Shown here one piece after another: positions 9,123 to 18,827 of a DNA stretch of 64,000 bases. The position numbers were made by a program, and so were the translations under genes. This DNA comes from Arcobacter acticola (GTDB lineage Bacteria; Campylobacterota; Campylobacteria; Campylobacterales; Arcobacteraceae), in NCBI RefSeq assembly GCF_013177675.1, contig NZ_CP042652.1, positions 868,001 to 932,000 on the forward strand, read 5' to 3'. A model generated the notes under the pieces. That model did not search any database and was not told where the DNA came from. It was given only the letters and a program-made list of their open reading frames with translations. Each line of letters opens with the position of its first letter. Positions within the stretch are counted from its first letter, which is position 1.

Positions 9123-10123
9123 ATGTAGCAATTATAGGAGCTAGTGGTTACACTGGTTTAGAATTAATAAAGATTCTAATAAATCATCCAAAATTCAATA
9201 TCTCTTATGTTGCAAATACAACAGGAGATATTAATATTCAAGATTTACATCCATGTTTAAAAAGTGTAATAAATATAGATGTACAATTAGCAAATGCAGA
9301 TGAAGTTGCAAAAGTAGCTGATTTAGCATTTTTAGCACTTCCACATAAAACAGCAATGGCATTTGCAAAAGATTTAATAGCATTGGGTGTTAAAGTTGTA
9401 GATTTAAGTGCTGATTATAGACTTGAACTTGAAGCTTATGAAAAACACTATTGTGAACATGAAGATAAAGAAAATATCAAAAATGCAGTTTATGGTTTAC
9501 CTGAGTATTTTAAAGAAGATATTAAAAATGCAAAATTAATTGCAAATCCAGGATGTTACCCAACTGCTTCATTATTAGCACTATTGCCATTTATTGATTA
9601 TATTGATACGGATGCTCCAATATTTATTGATGCAAAATCAGGTGTTAGTGGAGCAGGTAAAAATCCAAGTGAAACAACACACTATTGTCAAATAAATGAT
9701 AATGTGCATGCATACAATCCTTTTAAACATAGACATATGCCAGAGATTCATGAAAAAGTAAAAATCTTAAAAGGTAAAGATGTTTCAATTAACTTTGTAC
9801 CTCATTTATTGCCTTTAACAAGAGGAATGCTTGTATCTGTATTTGCAACATTAAAAGAAGATATTGATGTAAATGAGATCTTGAATAATACTTATAAAGA
9901 CAATGAATTTGTTAGAATTAGAAATAAACCTGTTGATGTAAAATCAGTTGCAGGAACAAATTTCTGTGATTTATTTACCGCAAAAAATGGTAAAGCACTT
10001 TTTGTAAGTTCTGCAATTGATAATTTACTAAGAGGTGCATCGTCACAAGCTGTAGTAAATGCAAATATCATGTGTGGATATGAAGAATATGAAGGAATAC
10101 CAAAAATAGCCTATGTACCTTAG
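9119..10123 (+). CDS. argC: N-acetyl-gamma-glutamyl-phosphate reductase
   Basis: A 334-residue NADPH enzyme that reduces N-acetylglutamyl phosphate to the semialdehyde, the third step of arginine synthesis. The Rossmann motif GASGYTGLEL is at the N-terminus. The catalytic cysteine is C146 in ANPGCYPTAS. HRHMPEI and the C-terminal CGYEEYEGIPKIAYVP are as expected. AAGGAG ribosome site lies within the end of greA. Its last 11 bases overlap the next gene, so greA, argC, the phosphoesterase, a membrane protein, uvrB and nth form one tight block. Confidence 0.96.
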   Translation: MNVAIIGASGYTGLELIKILINHPKFNISYVANTTGDINIQDLHPCLKSVINIDVQLANADEVAKVADLAFLALPHKTAMAFAKDLIALGVKVVDLSADYRLELEAYEKHYCEHEDKENIKNAVYGLPEYFKEDIKNAKLIANPGCYPTASLLALLPFIDYIDTDAPIFIDAKSGVSGAGKNPSETTHYCQINDNVHAYNPFKHRHMPEIHEKVKILKGKDVSINFVPHLLPLTRGMLVSVFATLKEDIDVNEILNNTYKDNEFVRIRNKPVDVKSVAGTNFCDLFTAKNGKALFVSSAIDNLLRGASSQAVVNANIMCGYEEYEGIPKIAYVP

Positions 10124-10811
10124 TATCAAACAAGGCTCTATTTTCGTAGCTGATTCTCACTACAATCAAAAAAATAGACAGTTTTTATTATTTTTAAAAA
10201 AACTTGAAAATAAAGAAATAAAAACTACTCAACTTTTTTTGATGGGAGATATGATAGATTTTATCTCAGGTGAGAGTAAATATTTTATAAAACGAAATAG
10301 TGAAATTCTTGAACTTCTAAATAAATTATCAAATGAAATCGAGATAATTTATTTAGAAGGAAACCATGATTACAATCTAAAAAATCTTTTTCCCAATATA
10401 AATGTAATAAAAAGAGAAAATCAACCAGTTCTTGGAAAATTAAATAATAAAACAGTAAGTATTTCCCATGGAGATAACTTTATAAATTGGAAATATGATT
10501 TATATTGTAAATTTATAAGAAATAGTATATTCTTGCGATTTATGAATTTTATAGATATAAATTTCTTTATCTCTAAAAAAATTGAAGATAGTTTAGTAAA
10601 AAAGAATATATGTCATAAGATGGGTAATTTTAAACAACTAATTGAAAAAAGACTTGAAAACTATAATACAGATATAGTAATAGAAGGACACTATCATCAA
10701 GGTGAAACTTTTCATATAAAAGGAAAAGAATATATAAATATTCCATCTTTATGTTGTCAAGAAAAATATATAGTAATTAAAAATTTAGACTTTGTAGGAG
10801 AATCTATATGA
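10113..10811 (+). CDS. LpxH-like metallophosphoesterase
   Basis: A 232-residue calcineurin-type phosphoesterase. Metal motifs appear in order: VADSHYN (usually DxH), MGDMIDF (GDxxD), EGNHDYN (GNHD), ISHGD and EGHYHQG. This set resembles UDP-2,3-diacylglucosamine pyrophosphatase (LpxH) of lipid A synthesis, but relatives of unknown substrate share it. It overlaps argC by 11 bases and the next gene by four (ATGA). The ribosome site is weak and sits inside argC, so translation is probably coupled. Confidence 0.75.
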   Translation: MYLSIKQGSIFVADSHYNQKNRQFLLFLKKLENKEIKTTQLFLMGDMIDFISGESKYFIKRNSEILELLNKLSNEIEIIYLEGNHDYNLKNLFPNINVIKRENQPVLGKLNNKTVSISHGDNFINWKYDLYCKFIRNSIFLRFMNFIDINFFISKKIEDSLVKKNICHKMGNFKQLIEKRLENYNTDIVIEGHYHQGETFHIKGKEYINIPSLCCQEKYIVIKNLDFVGESI

Positions 10812-11347
10812 ATATGACTTTATTTGGTTTTATTATAATAATCATTTTGTTAATAGTTATTATAATTTATTTATTATCAATTAATAAAAATATCCAGAAT
10901 AATAAAAAGAAACAATCAAATACAAAAAATATGGCAGAGTTTGCATTGGATAAGATACAGCTTCCAAGAAATATAGAGCAAATGGATGCAGATTCTTTAT
11001 TAAAGGCTACTAGAGTTATTTTTGATTCTTTTAAGTCTTTAGATTATGCAAGTAAAGCACCAAATGTATTAGATAAAATAGAATGGCATACTTGGCAAGT
11101 ATCAATTCTTTTGAGTTTTTTAAAAGAAAAAAATAGATTAATTGGTGTAAATAGCAATGAAAAGTTATTTCATGAAAATATATTAGATTTAAATTATTCT
11201 CAAATGGATCAAGAAATTCAAAGAGTTATAAAAAAATATTCAGAAAATGTAAATATACAAAAAGATAGAGATAGTCTAAGTAAAGATGTTATTTGGTCTG
11301 TTAGAGATGTTTCAATTATCTTATATGAGATTATGTACAATAATTAA
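10808..11347 (+). CDS. Single-pass membrane protein of unknown function
   Basis: A 179-residue protein with one N-terminal membrane helix (about residues 5-25, almost entirely I, L and V) followed by a basic stretch (NNKKKQ) and a helical cytoplasmic region. No domain recognised. It overlaps the phosphoesterase by four bases and ends 14 bases before the inferred uvrB start, so it belongs to the same operon. Its function is unknown; the context (arginine synthesis, lipid A-like enzyme, DNA repair) gives no clear hint. Confidence 0.65.
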   Translation: MNMTLFGFIIIIILLIVIIIYLLSINKNIQNNKKKQSNTKNMAEFALDKIQLPRNIEQMDADSLLKATRVIFDSFKSLDYASKAPNVLDKIEWHTWQVSILLSFLKEKNRLIGVNSNEKLFHENILDLNYSQMDQEIQRVIKKYSENVNIQKDRDSLSKDVIWSVRDVSIILYEIMYNN

Positions 11348-11361
11348 ATCAAGGAGAACCC

Positions 11362-13335
11362 ATCGCAAAGTTTGAAGTAGTAAGTGATTACGAACCAGCA
11401 GGTGATCAACCTGTTGCCATAAAGGCTCTTAGTGATTCTATAAATGCTGGAAATCAATACAATACTCTTTTAGGAGTTACAGGAAGTGGTAAAACATACA
11501 CAATTGCAAAAGTAATTGAAGCCACACAGAAACCAACTCTTATAATGACTCACAATAAAACTTTGGCTGCTCAGTTATACTCTGAGTTTAAGCAGTTTTT
11601 TCCAAATAATCATGTTGAATATTTCATCTCTTATTATGACTATTATCAGCCCGAAGCTTATATTCCAAGATCTGATTTATTTATTGAAAAAGATAGCTCT
11701 ATAAATGAAGAGTTAGAACGACTGCGACTAAGTGCCACAGCTTCACTTTTATCTTTTGATGATGTTATTGTAATTGCTTCAGTTTCTGCAAACTATGGTT
11801 TAGGAAATCCAGAAGAATATAAAGCAATGGTTCAAAGAATTGAAGTTGGATTTGAATATTCACAAAAACAGTTTTTAGTAAAACTTGTGGAAATGGGTTA
11901 TAAAAGAAATGATAAGTTTTTTGATAGGGCAGATTTTAGAGTAAATGGAGATGTAATAGATATATTTCCTGCTTATTATGAAGATGAATTTATAAGAGTT
12001 GAGTTTTTTGGTGATGAGGTTGAGTCTATTTCAAAAAGAGAATACATAACAAACAATAAAACAAAAGACTTAGATGAGGTTATTATCTATTCTGTTAATC
12101 CTTTCGTTGTTTCAAATGACAAACTTGCAAATGCTGTTAAACAAATCGAAGAAGAGTTAGACGAAAGATTGGATTATTTTACAAAAGAGCAAAAATTAGT
12201 AGAGTATCAAAGACTAAAACAAAGAGTTGAATTTGATTTAGAGATGATAGAAGGAACTGGAATGTGTAAGGGAATAGAAAATTATGCCCGACATTTAACT
12301 GGTCAAAAGCCAGGTGAAACACCATATTCACTTTTAAACTATTTTGAACAAATGGGAAAAGATTTTTTACTAGTAGTTGATGAATCTCATGTGTCATTAT
12401 CTCAATTTAGAGGAATGCACGCAGCTGATAGAAGTAGAAAAGAGGTACTTGTTGATTATGGATTTAGACTTCCAAGTGCTTTAGATAATCGTCCACTTAA
12501 ATTTGATGAATTTATAAAAAAAGCTCCACACTTTGTATTTGTTAGTGCAACTCCAAATGAACTTGAAGTTAATATGAGTTCAGTTGTAGCAGAGCAAATT
12601 ATACGACCAACTGGCTTACTTGATCCAATAATTGATGTGGTTGATAGTGAATACCAAGTTGAAAAACTTCATGATGAAATCAAAAAAGTTGTGGCAAAAA
12701 ATGAAAGAGTATTAATAACGGTTTTAACTAAAAAAATGGCAGAAGAACTAGCAAGCTATTATGCAGATTTAGGAATAAAAGTAAAATATATGCATAGTGA
12801 AATTGATGCAATTCAAAGAAATCATATTATTAGAGAGTTAAGACTTGGAGTTTTTGATGTACTTATTGGAATCAATCTTTTAAGAGAAGGTTTAGATATT
12901 CCAGAAACTTCACTTGTGGCTATTTTAGATGCAGATAAAGAAGGATTTTTAAGAAGTAAAACTTCACTTATTCAAACAATTGGACGAGCTGCTAGAAATG
13001 AAAATGGAAGAGTTATTTTATACGCAAAAAAAATCACAGCTTCAATGCAGTTTGCATTAGATGAAACAAGTAGAAGAAGAAAAATCCAAGAAGATCATAA
13101 TACACTACATGGAATTACTCCTACATCAACAAAAAGAAGATTAGATCAAAGTCTAAAACTTGAAGAATACGATGAACTTGCATGGAAAAAAGAAAAAATA
13201 GAAAAAATGCCAGCAAGTGAGAGAAAAAAAATCTTAATAGAATTAAATAGACAAATGAAAAAAGCAGCTCAAGATCTAAACTTTGAAGAAGCAATACGAT
13301 TGCGAGATGAAATTTCTAAGGTAAAAGAAATATGA
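11362..13335 (+). CDS. uvrB: Excinuclease ABC subunit B, apparent ATC start
   Basis: The damage-verifying helicase of nucleotide excision repair, working with UvrA and UvrC. From 11362 the frame gives 657 residues, the usual UvrB length, and begins (M)[16 protein letters not shown], the standard UvrB N-terminus. The Walker A GVTGSGKT lies before the first in-frame ATG at 11545, so that ATG cannot be the start. No ATG, GTG or TTG exists between the in-frame stop at 11341 and 11545. AAGGAG at 11351-11356 is five bases before ATC. Other landmarks are the beta-hairpin [12 protein letters not shown] and the C-terminal UVR motif near [10 protein letters not shown]. The stop overlaps nth. Confidence 0.93.
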   Translation: MAKFEVVSDYEPAGDQPVAIKALSDSINAGNQYNTLLGVTGSGKTYTIAKVIEATQKPTLIMTHNKTLAAQLYSEFKQFFPNNHVEYFISYYDYYQPEAYIPRSDLFIEKDSSINEELERLRLSATASLLSFDDVIVIASVSANYGLGNPEEYKAMVQRIEVGFEYSQKQFLVKLVEMGYKRNDKFFDRADFRVNGDVIDIFPAYYEDEFIRVEFFGDEVESISKREYITNNKTKDLDEVIIYSVNPFVVSNDKLANAVKQIEEELDERLDYFTKEQKLVEYQRLKQRVEFDLEMIEGTGMCKGIENYARHLTGQKPGETPYSLLNYFEQMGKDFLLVVDESHVSLSQFRGMHAADRSRKEVLVDYGFRLPSALDNRPLKFDEFIKKAPHFVFVSATPNELEVNMSSVVAEQIIRPTGLLDPIIDVVDSEYQVEKLHDEIKKVVAKNERVLITVLTKKMAEELASYYADLGIKVKYMHSEIDAIQRNHIIRELRLGVFDVLIGINLLREGLDIPETSLVAILDADKEGFLRSKTSLIQTIGRAARNENGRVILYAKKITASMQFALDETSRRRKIQEDHNTLHGITPTSTKRRLDQSLKLEEYDELAWKKEKIEKMPASERKKILIELNRQMKKAAQDLNFEEAIRLRDEISKVKEI

Positions 13336-13979
13336 AAAAAGCAACAAAAGCAGATATAGAAATCATAAAACAAGCATTTGTAGAAAAGTACAGTGATGCC
13401 GTTACAGAGCTGAGTTATAGAAATGATTACGAGTTATTAATTGCAATTATTTTAAGCGCTCAATGCACGGATAAAAGAGTAAATATCATAACGCCTGCAT
13501 TATTTGAAAAGTATCCAAGTGTAAGAGAATTAGCTCTTGCTAATCTTGAAGATGTAAAAGCTTTATTAAATACTTGCTCATTTTTCAATAATAAAGCAAA
13601 AAATATTATCAAAATGGCTCAAAGTGTACTTGAAAACTATGATGGTGAAATTCCTCACAATCAAAAAGAGCTTATGAAACTAGCAGGTGTTGGAAATAAA
13701 ACTGCAAATGTTTTTATGATTGAGTTTGAAGGTGCAAATCTTATGGCAGTTGACACTCATGTTTTTAGAGTTTCACATAGGTTGGGTTTAAGTGATGGAA
13801 AAACAGTAGATATAACAGAGGCTGATTTGGTTAAAAAACTAAAAGGTCATGATTTACATATTTTTCATCAAGCTATGGTTTTATTTGGAAGATATATTTG
13901 TAAAGCAGTTAAACCTGAGTGTGATAATTGTCTATTTCCACAGGTTTGCAAAACTAAAAAGTCTTTTAAACCTGCATAA
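13332..13979 (+). CDS. nth: Endonuclease III
   Basis: A 215-residue DNA glycosylase/AP lyase that removes oxidised pyrimidines in base excision repair. The helix-hairpin-helix [11 protein letters not shown] contains the catalytic Lys, and [13 protein letters not shown] the catalytic Asp. The C-terminal iron-sulfur loop is complete, with four cysteines spaced C-x6-C-x2-C-x5-C (from [12 protein letters not shown] onward). It overlaps uvrB by four bases (ATGA), placing two DNA repair genes in one transcript. A strong hairpin follows. Confidence 0.96.
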   Translation: MKKATKADIEIIKQAFVEKYSDAVTELSYRNDYELLIAIILSAQCTDKRVNIITPALFEKYPSVRELALANLEDVKALLNTCSFFNNKAKNIIKMAQSVLENYDGEIPHNQKELMKLAGVGNKTANVFMIEFEGANLMAVDTHVFRVSHRLGLSDGKTVDITEADLVKKLKGHDLHIFHQAMVLFGRYICKAVKPECDNCLFPQVCKTKKSFKPA

Positions 13980-13995
13980 ATATTTATACTAAAAA

Positions 13996-14023
13996 ACACA
14001 AAGATAAAAAATTATCTTTGTGT
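13996..14023. terminator. Bidirectional terminator after nth
   Basis: A 12-bp perfect stem (ACACAAAGATAA with its complement) and a 4-base loop. It lies between convergent genes and overlaps the last codons of the minus-strand gene ending at 14012. Confidence 0.75.
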
Positions 14024-14422
14024 ACACTCTTCTTTTAAATCTTTGAAGTTTTTGAAAATATAACTATCTTCTATTTTATTTATTTCTACATCTGAAACTG
14101 TACATAAAAACTCTTTATCATCTTTACTTATGATGTAAGTGAATTTGTAAATAAACTTTGTTTTTGAACTTACAACTTTATTGTTTAATAATTCATAAGT
14201 TAACTCTTTAATTGGAATATCTTTTTCTTTTTCATATTTTTGCTTAAACAAACTTGGGAAAAACTCTTCTTGTTTATTTTCATACAAAGTATAAGCTATT
14301 GAAGTTATTATGATGATTACTATAAGAATTGTAAATTCTTTTTTTTCAAAACGATTATTTACTTTATAAAGTATAAGTGTTACAACAATAATAAAAATCG
14401 CGATACCAAAAATTATTTGCAT
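14012..14422 (-). CDS. Small two-helix membrane protein, unknown
   Basis: Encodes 136 residues. Two N-terminal membrane helices (about 3-20 and 30-46) separated by a short basic loop (NNRFEKKE) are followed by a ~85-residue soluble domain rich in K, E and F, ending CTQR. No domain is recognised. The opposite-strand flank carries the GlpD-like gene. The final codons form one arm of a terminator hairpin. Function unknown. Confidence 0.6.
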   Translation of the reverse strand: MQIIFGIAIFIIVVTLILYKVNNRFEKKEFTILIVIIIITSIAYTLYENKQEEFFPSLFKQKYEKEKDIPIKELTYELLNNKVVSSKTKFIYKFTYIISKDDKEFLCTVSDVEINKIEDSYIFKNFKDLKEECTQR

Positions 14423-14502
14423 TTTATTCCTTTTTATTTATTTTTATTATATCCTAGCTTAACAAAAAGCTTTTATTAAAAACCTTATGAAAAGGCCAAA
14501 TT

Positions 14503-16095
14503 ATGCAATTGATTGAAGAAAACTATGATATTGTGATTATCGGTGGAGGAGCTGTTGGAAGTGGTATTTTACTTGATGCAACTCTTCGTGGATATAAAGC
14601 TATTTTATTGGAAAAAAATGATTTTGCAAGTGGAGCTAGTTCTAAAAGTTCCAAGTTAATTCATGGAGGAGTAAGATATCTTGAAAAAGCTATAAAAGGT
14701 TTTGATAAAGCTCAATATGATTTAGTAAAAGAAGGTTTAATTGAACGGCATATTTTTTTAAAAAATGCTTCAGTTATATCTAAAAAAATCAAGATAAATA
14801 TTCCTAGTTTTTCATATATAACTCTTTTTTATACCTGGATTGGACTTTTTATATATAAGTTGATTGCAGGTAAAAAAAATATAGGAGATAACTCTTTTGT
14901 AAATAAAGTATTGAGTTCTTTGTATTTCCCAAATTTAAAAAAAGAAAATTTAAAAGCTTGTTTATCTTTTTATGATGGAAGTTTTTTAGATAGTAAAATG
15001 CTAATTGCTTTACTTCAAACAGCTATTTCTAAAGGTGCAATAGCTAAGAATTATTGTGAAGTTTTCGAGTTTTTATATTATGAAAATAAAAAAATAAGTG
15101 GTTTAAAATATTTTGATAAAATAGAAAATAAAACTTGTGAAATAAATTGCTCATGTATAATAAATGCAACAGGTGCAAATGTAGATAATATAAGAGCTTT
15201 AGATGATAAAGATGCCCAAGAAATCCTAGCCCTTAGCAGTGGTATTCATATAGTAGTTTCAAAAGATTTTTTATTTTCTGATGAAGCATTATTAATCCCT
15301 AATACAAGCGATGGAAGAATTATTTTTATTTTGCCTTATTTAAATCACTGTTTGATAGGTACAACAGATAACAAGTGTGAATATGATGAGAATATAAAAG
15401 CAAAAGATGAAGAGATAGCATATTTGTTAGATGAAGTAAATAAGTATTTTACAAAACCTTTAAAAAAAGAAGATATTCTTTCCTCATGGAGTGGAATTCG
15501 ACCACTTATTAAAAATGACAATAAAAATAAAACAGAGCAAATAGTGCGAGAACATTCTATAAATATTTCAAAAAATGGCTTAGTTTCAATAGTAGGTGGA
15601 AAATGGACAACATATAGAAAAATGGCTGAAGATATGATGGACTTTTTAGTTGATAAAAACTATTTAGAAAAAAGAAAATTATGCGAAACAAAAAAGTATA
15701 AATTACTTGGAAATGAAGAAAAACATAAAGACTTAGAAAAATTAATAAGTTTTTATGCAATATCAAAAAGGACAAAAGAGTCACTAATTACACTTTATGG
15801 AAATAATGCAACTGTAGTTTTAAATATAGCAAGTGAACTTAATAATTTTGAGTTGATTCATAAAGATTTCCCATATTTAAAAGCTGAAATTATATATTGT
15901 GTAGAGTATGAATTTGTTAAAAAACCTATAGATTTTTTATGTGGAAGAATTGGGCTTTGCTTTGTAAATAAAGAAGCTTCCTTAGATTCTGTTGACGCAG
16001 TATGCCTTGAAATAGGGAAACTTTATAATTGGGATGATGAAAGATTAAAAAAAGAAATAGCTGAATGCAAAGAATATATTTATAAGAATTTCTAA
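14503..16095 (+). CDS. glpD: FAD-dependent glycerol-3-phosphate dehydrogenase (GlpD/GlpA-like)
   Basis: A 530-residue flavoprotein. The FAD dinucleotide fold is at the N-terminus (IVIIGGGAVGSGILLDA), followed by the family-typical FASGASSKSSKLIHGGVRYLE. GGKWTTYRKMAEDMM (about 375-390) marks the C-terminal part of the FAD domain, and the last ~120 residues form the C-terminal cap. It would oxidise glycerol-3-phosphate to dihydroxyacetone phosphate at the membrane and pass electrons to quinone. No glycerol kinase or transporter gene is near, so its role could be phospholipid glycerol salvage. Alternative: another DAO-family dehydrogenase. Confidence 0.83.
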   Translation: MQLIEENYDIVIIGGGAVGSGILLDATLRGYKAILLEKNDFASGASSKSSKLIHGGVRYLEKAIKGFDKAQYDLVKEGLIERHIFLKNASVISKKIKINIPSFSYITLFYTWIGLFIYKLIAGKKNIGDNSFVNKVLSSLYFPNLKKENLKACLSFYDGSFLDSKMLIALLQTAISKGAIAKNYCEVFEFLYYENKKISGLKYFDKIENKTCEINCSCIINATGANVDNIRALDDKDAQEILALSSGIHIVVSKDFLFSDEALLIPNTSDGRIIFILPYLNHCLIGTTDNKCEYDENIKAKDEEIAYLLDEVNKYFTKPLKKEDILSSWSGIRPLIKNDNKNKTEQIVREHSINISKNGLVSIVGGKWTTYRKMAEDMMDFLVDKNYLEKRKLCETKKYKLLGNEEKHKDLEKLISFYAISKRTKESLITLYGNNATVVLNIASELNNFELIHKDFPYLKAEIIYCVEYEFVKKPIDFLCGRIGLCFVNKEASLDSVDAVCLEIGKLYNWDDERLKKEIAECKEYIYKNF

Positions 16096-16180
16096 TAGTA
16101 AATGAAATTTAATAAAAATTAACAAAAAATTAACAGGGCTTTGAGATAATTCGTAAATTTATTAATACAAGGTAAAATTT

Positions 16181-18151
16181 ATGAAAAAAATTATCTCTTT
16201 ATCACTTGTAACAACTGCTGTTATATTAAGTGCAAGTGAAGTTACAACTTTAGACACGATAAGTGTAGTTGAAACTGCGAATACAAAAATAGTAAAAGAT
16301 GTTAGTAATGAACAAATAAAAAGTGCTGATTTAGCTGAGGCTTTAAGTAAAAATGTTCCTTCTGTATCAATTGTACGAAGAAGTGGAATTGCAAATGATA
16401 TTATCTTAAGAGGGCAAAAAAAAGATAATATCAACATTCTTTTAGATGACGCAAAAATCTATGGAGCATGTCCAAATAGAATGGATCCTGCAACTTCTCA
16501 TGTTTTATCAAACAATATTCAAAGTGTAAAAGTAATCGAGGGACCTTATGATGTTGAAAACTTTGGAACATTAAGTGGACTTGTAAAAGTAGAAACAAAA
16601 GAACCAACAGAAGAAGTACATGGAGAGGTAAATCTAGGTGCTGGAAGCTATGGATATAGAAAAGCTAGTGCAACTGTAAGTGGTGGAACAGATAGATTTA
16701 AATTGTTAGTTTCTACTTCAACGGAACAGGGTGATCAATATGAAGACGGAAATGGGAATGACTTTTTAGAGCAACAAATTGAAAAAAATGTTATGTTTCC
16801 AAATCAATATTCAAAAGATGGTTTAGAAGCCTTTGAGAAAAAAACACTTTTAACAAAAGGTCAATTTAACATAAATGACGATTCTGAAGTAAAACTATCT
16901 TACACAGCAAATAGAAGTGATAATGTTTTATATCCAAATACTCCAATGGATGCTGATTATGATGACTCAAATATTTATACAGTTGGATATACAGCTAGAA
17001 ATTTAGCAGATTTTTCAAAAGAATTAAATTTAGATTATTACTATTCAAATGTTGATCATCCAATGAGTACATCACTTAGAAATAGTGGTTTAGTAAATTA
17101 TACAACAGCTTTTTATAAAACTTCTATTTGGGGAACAAAAATCAAAAATAGCACAGAAGTTGCAGATTCTTTAGTGACAGTAGGACTTGATACAAGTGTT
17201 AGAAACTGGAGTGGTGAAAAATACTCTACAAATGTAGCGACTGGAATATCTGGAGCATCAACTGTAAGTTTAGCTTCAACTGACACAACTAATAAGGCTA
17301 TATTTGCAAAAGTTGAAAAATCATTTGGAAAATTAGATTTAGAATTTGGCTCAAGATATGATTATACAGATGTTGATTCTGTTGCTATTTCAAACAAAGA
17401 TAATAAATATACTGGACTAAATGCAAATATATTTGGTATATACAATGTTGATGAAAATATGAAATATTTTGCAGGTATTGGAAAGAGTTCAAGGGTTCCA
17501 GATGCTAGAGAGCTTTATGATACAACTTATGGTAATTCTTCTTTAGATCAAACAAAAAACTATGAAGCTGATATCGGATTTGATAAAACTATTGGATCTT
17601 TTAATATTAGACCAAAATTATTCTATTCAGTATTAAAAGATTATATTTATAATTCTAGTATTACGCCAACAACAAGTAAATTTGAAAATATTGATGCAAA
17701 AATTTATGGTTTAGATATTTCTGGATTTTATTTTATGACAGAAAATTTATCACTTGATTATGGAATGGCTTACCAAAGAGGTAAAAAAGATGGCGATTAC
17801 ACAGATAAAGATTTAGCAGAAATCCCACCATTAAAAGCAAACCTAGCATTAAACTATGAACAAGCAAAAGCAAAATATACAGCAGAAGTTGTAGCTGTTG
17901 ATAGTTGGGATAGTTATGACAGCTCAGCAAAAGAGCAAGAGTTAGCTGGTTATGCCGTATTTAATTTAAAATATACAAATCAACTACATAAAAATATAGG
18001 TTTAACTCTTGGAGTTGATAATCTATTTGATAAAGTATATAATTCAACAAATACTTATCAAGATATTACATATGCAATAGTTAGTTCTGAACGAGTATTA
18101 TTCAACGATCCAGGAAGATATGGATATGTAAATTTAAAATATAGCTTCTAA
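16181..18151 (+). CDS. TonB-dependent outer membrane receptor, OprC/NosA-like (copper)
   Basis: A 656-residue outer membrane receptor. A signal peptide ends near ILSAS (residue 18). The plug domain (about 30-135) contains DIILRGQKKDNINILLDD, and the beta-barrel ends with the aromatic terminus YVNLKYSF. Residues 97-101 read CPNRM (CxxxM) and 293-295 read HPM (HxM). That is the copper ligand pair known in Pseudomonas OprC and related NosA proteins. Import of copper, rather than iron chelates, is therefore the best guess. No TonB or copper genes are adjacent. AAGG ribosome site is present. Confidence 0.85.
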   Translation: MKKIISLSLVTTAVILSASEVTTLDTISVVETANTKIVKDVSNEQIKSADLAEALSKNVPSVSIVRRSGIANDIILRGQKKDNINILLDDAKIYGACPNRMDPATSHVLSNNIQSVKVIEGPYDVENFGTLSGLVKVETKEPTEEVHGEVNLGAGSYGYRKASATVSGGTDRFKLLVSTSTEQGDQYEDGNGNDFLEQQIEKNVMFPNQYSKDGLEAFEKKTLLTKGQFNINDDSEVKLSYTANRSDNVLYPNTPMDADYDDSNIYTVGYTARNLADFSKELNLDYYYSNVDHPMSTSLRNSGLVNYTTAFYKTSIWGTKIKNSTEVADSLVTVGLDTSVRNWSGEKYSTNVATGISGASTVSLASTDTTNKAIFAKVEKSFGKLDLEFGSRYDYTDVDSVAISNKDNKYTGLNANIFGIYNVDENMKYFAGIGKSSRVPDARELYDTTYGNSSLDQTKNYEADIGFDKTIGSFNIRPKLFYSVLKDYIYNSSITPTTSKFENIDAKIYGLDISGFYFMTENLSLDYGMAYQRGKKDGDYTDKDLAEIPPLKANLALNYEQAKAKYTAEVVAVDSWDSYDSSAKEQELAGYAVFNLKYTNQLHKNIGLTLGVDNLFDKVYNSTNTYQDITYAIVSSERVLFNDPGRYGYVNLKYSF

Positions 18152-18193
18152 GCTATATTTGTATTTGTAACTGAAATATGATATCATTTTATT

Positions 18194-18442
18194 ATGAGTA
18201 AACAAAATAAACTTATTTCAAAGTTTTTGGAAATTCCTCCAAAAAAAGATTTAACTTTCAAAGAGTTAAGTTCATTACTATTATCATTGAATTTTGAAAA
18301 AATTGAAGGAGCAGGTTCTGCTGTGAAATTTTATAATAAAGAAAAAGATTTATTAATAAATTTACATAAGCCACATCCCTCAGATATTCTAAAAGTTTAT
18401 CTTGTTAAGCAAATACAAATTAAATTAAAGGAGTTTATCTGA
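18194..18442 (+). CDS. hicA: HicA-family toxin
   Basis: An 82-residue protein with the double-stranded RNA-binding-like HicA (YcfA) fold: a helix, LLLSLNFEKIEGAGSAVKFY, then INLHKPHPSDILKVYLVKQI. HicA toxins cleave mRNA. The usual catalytic His after GS is replaced here by Ala (GSA), while a downstream HKPHP motif is present, as in a recognised HicA subclass. Activity is therefore uncertain. The stop shares one base with the HicB-like gene start, a typical toxin-antitoxin layout. Confidence 0.78.
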   Translation: MSKQNKLISKFLEIPPKKDLTFKELSSLLLSLNFEKIEGAGSAVKFYNKEKDLLINLHKPHPSDILKVYLVKQIQIKLKEFI

Positions 18443-18786
18443 TGTCTAATAAGATTGAATACAATGGATATATTGGTACAGTTGAATATTCTCAAGAAGA
18501 TAAATGTTTTTTTGGTAAATTAGAAATGATAAATGATCTAGTGACTTTTGAAGCTGAAAATGCTTCTGATCTAGAAAATAATTTTAAAAATTCAGTTGAT
18601 GAGTATTTAAAAACTTGCGAAGAATTAGGACGAGAACCGCAGAAGGCATTTAAAGGTGTTTTCAATGTAAGAACAGGAAGTGAACTTCATCTTACAGCAG
18701 TTAGAAATGCTCATAAAATGGGTGTTTCTCTTAATTCATATATAAAAAATCTAATAGAAAGAGATACAAAAATATCTTTTAATTAG
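18442..18786 (+). CDS. hicB: HicB-family antitoxin
   Basis: A 114-residue protein. Residues 1-70 form the HicB domain, a degenerate RNase H-like fold: YNGYIGTVEYSQEDKCFFGK, then VTFEAENASDLENNFKNSVD. The C-terminal 40 residues (SGSELHLTAVRNAHKMG-like segment and SLNSYIKNLIERD) form a ribbon-helix-helix that would bind the operon promoter. It would neutralise the HicA partner directly upstream and autoregulate. AAAGGAG sits eight bases before the ATG, within hicA. A terminator hairpin follows. Confidence 0.82.
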   Translation: MSNKIEYNGYIGTVEYSQEDKCFFGKLEMINDLVTFEAENASDLENNFKNSVDEYLKTCEELGREPQKAFKGVFNVRTGSELHLTAVRNAHKMGVSLNSYIKNLIERDTKISFN

Positions 18787-18793
18787 TTTAAAA

Positions 18794-18820
18794 ATATATA
18801 GCCTTTTATAGGCTATATAT
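18794..18820. terminator. Bidirectional terminator after hicB
   Basis: A perfect 10-bp stem (ATATATAGCC with GGCTATATAT) and a 7-base loop. It separates the convergent hicB and HD-domain genes. Confidence 0.7.
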
Positions 18821-18827
18821 TCATATT

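Noticed and set aside
11545-13335. uvrB starting at the ATG 11545
   Set aside because: This start would delete the Walker A motif and the conserved N-terminus, which are both encoded in frame just upstream.
16162-16437. Opposite-strand frame at the start of the TonB receptor
   Set aside because: Covers the signal peptide and plug of a clear receptor gene, with no homology of its own.
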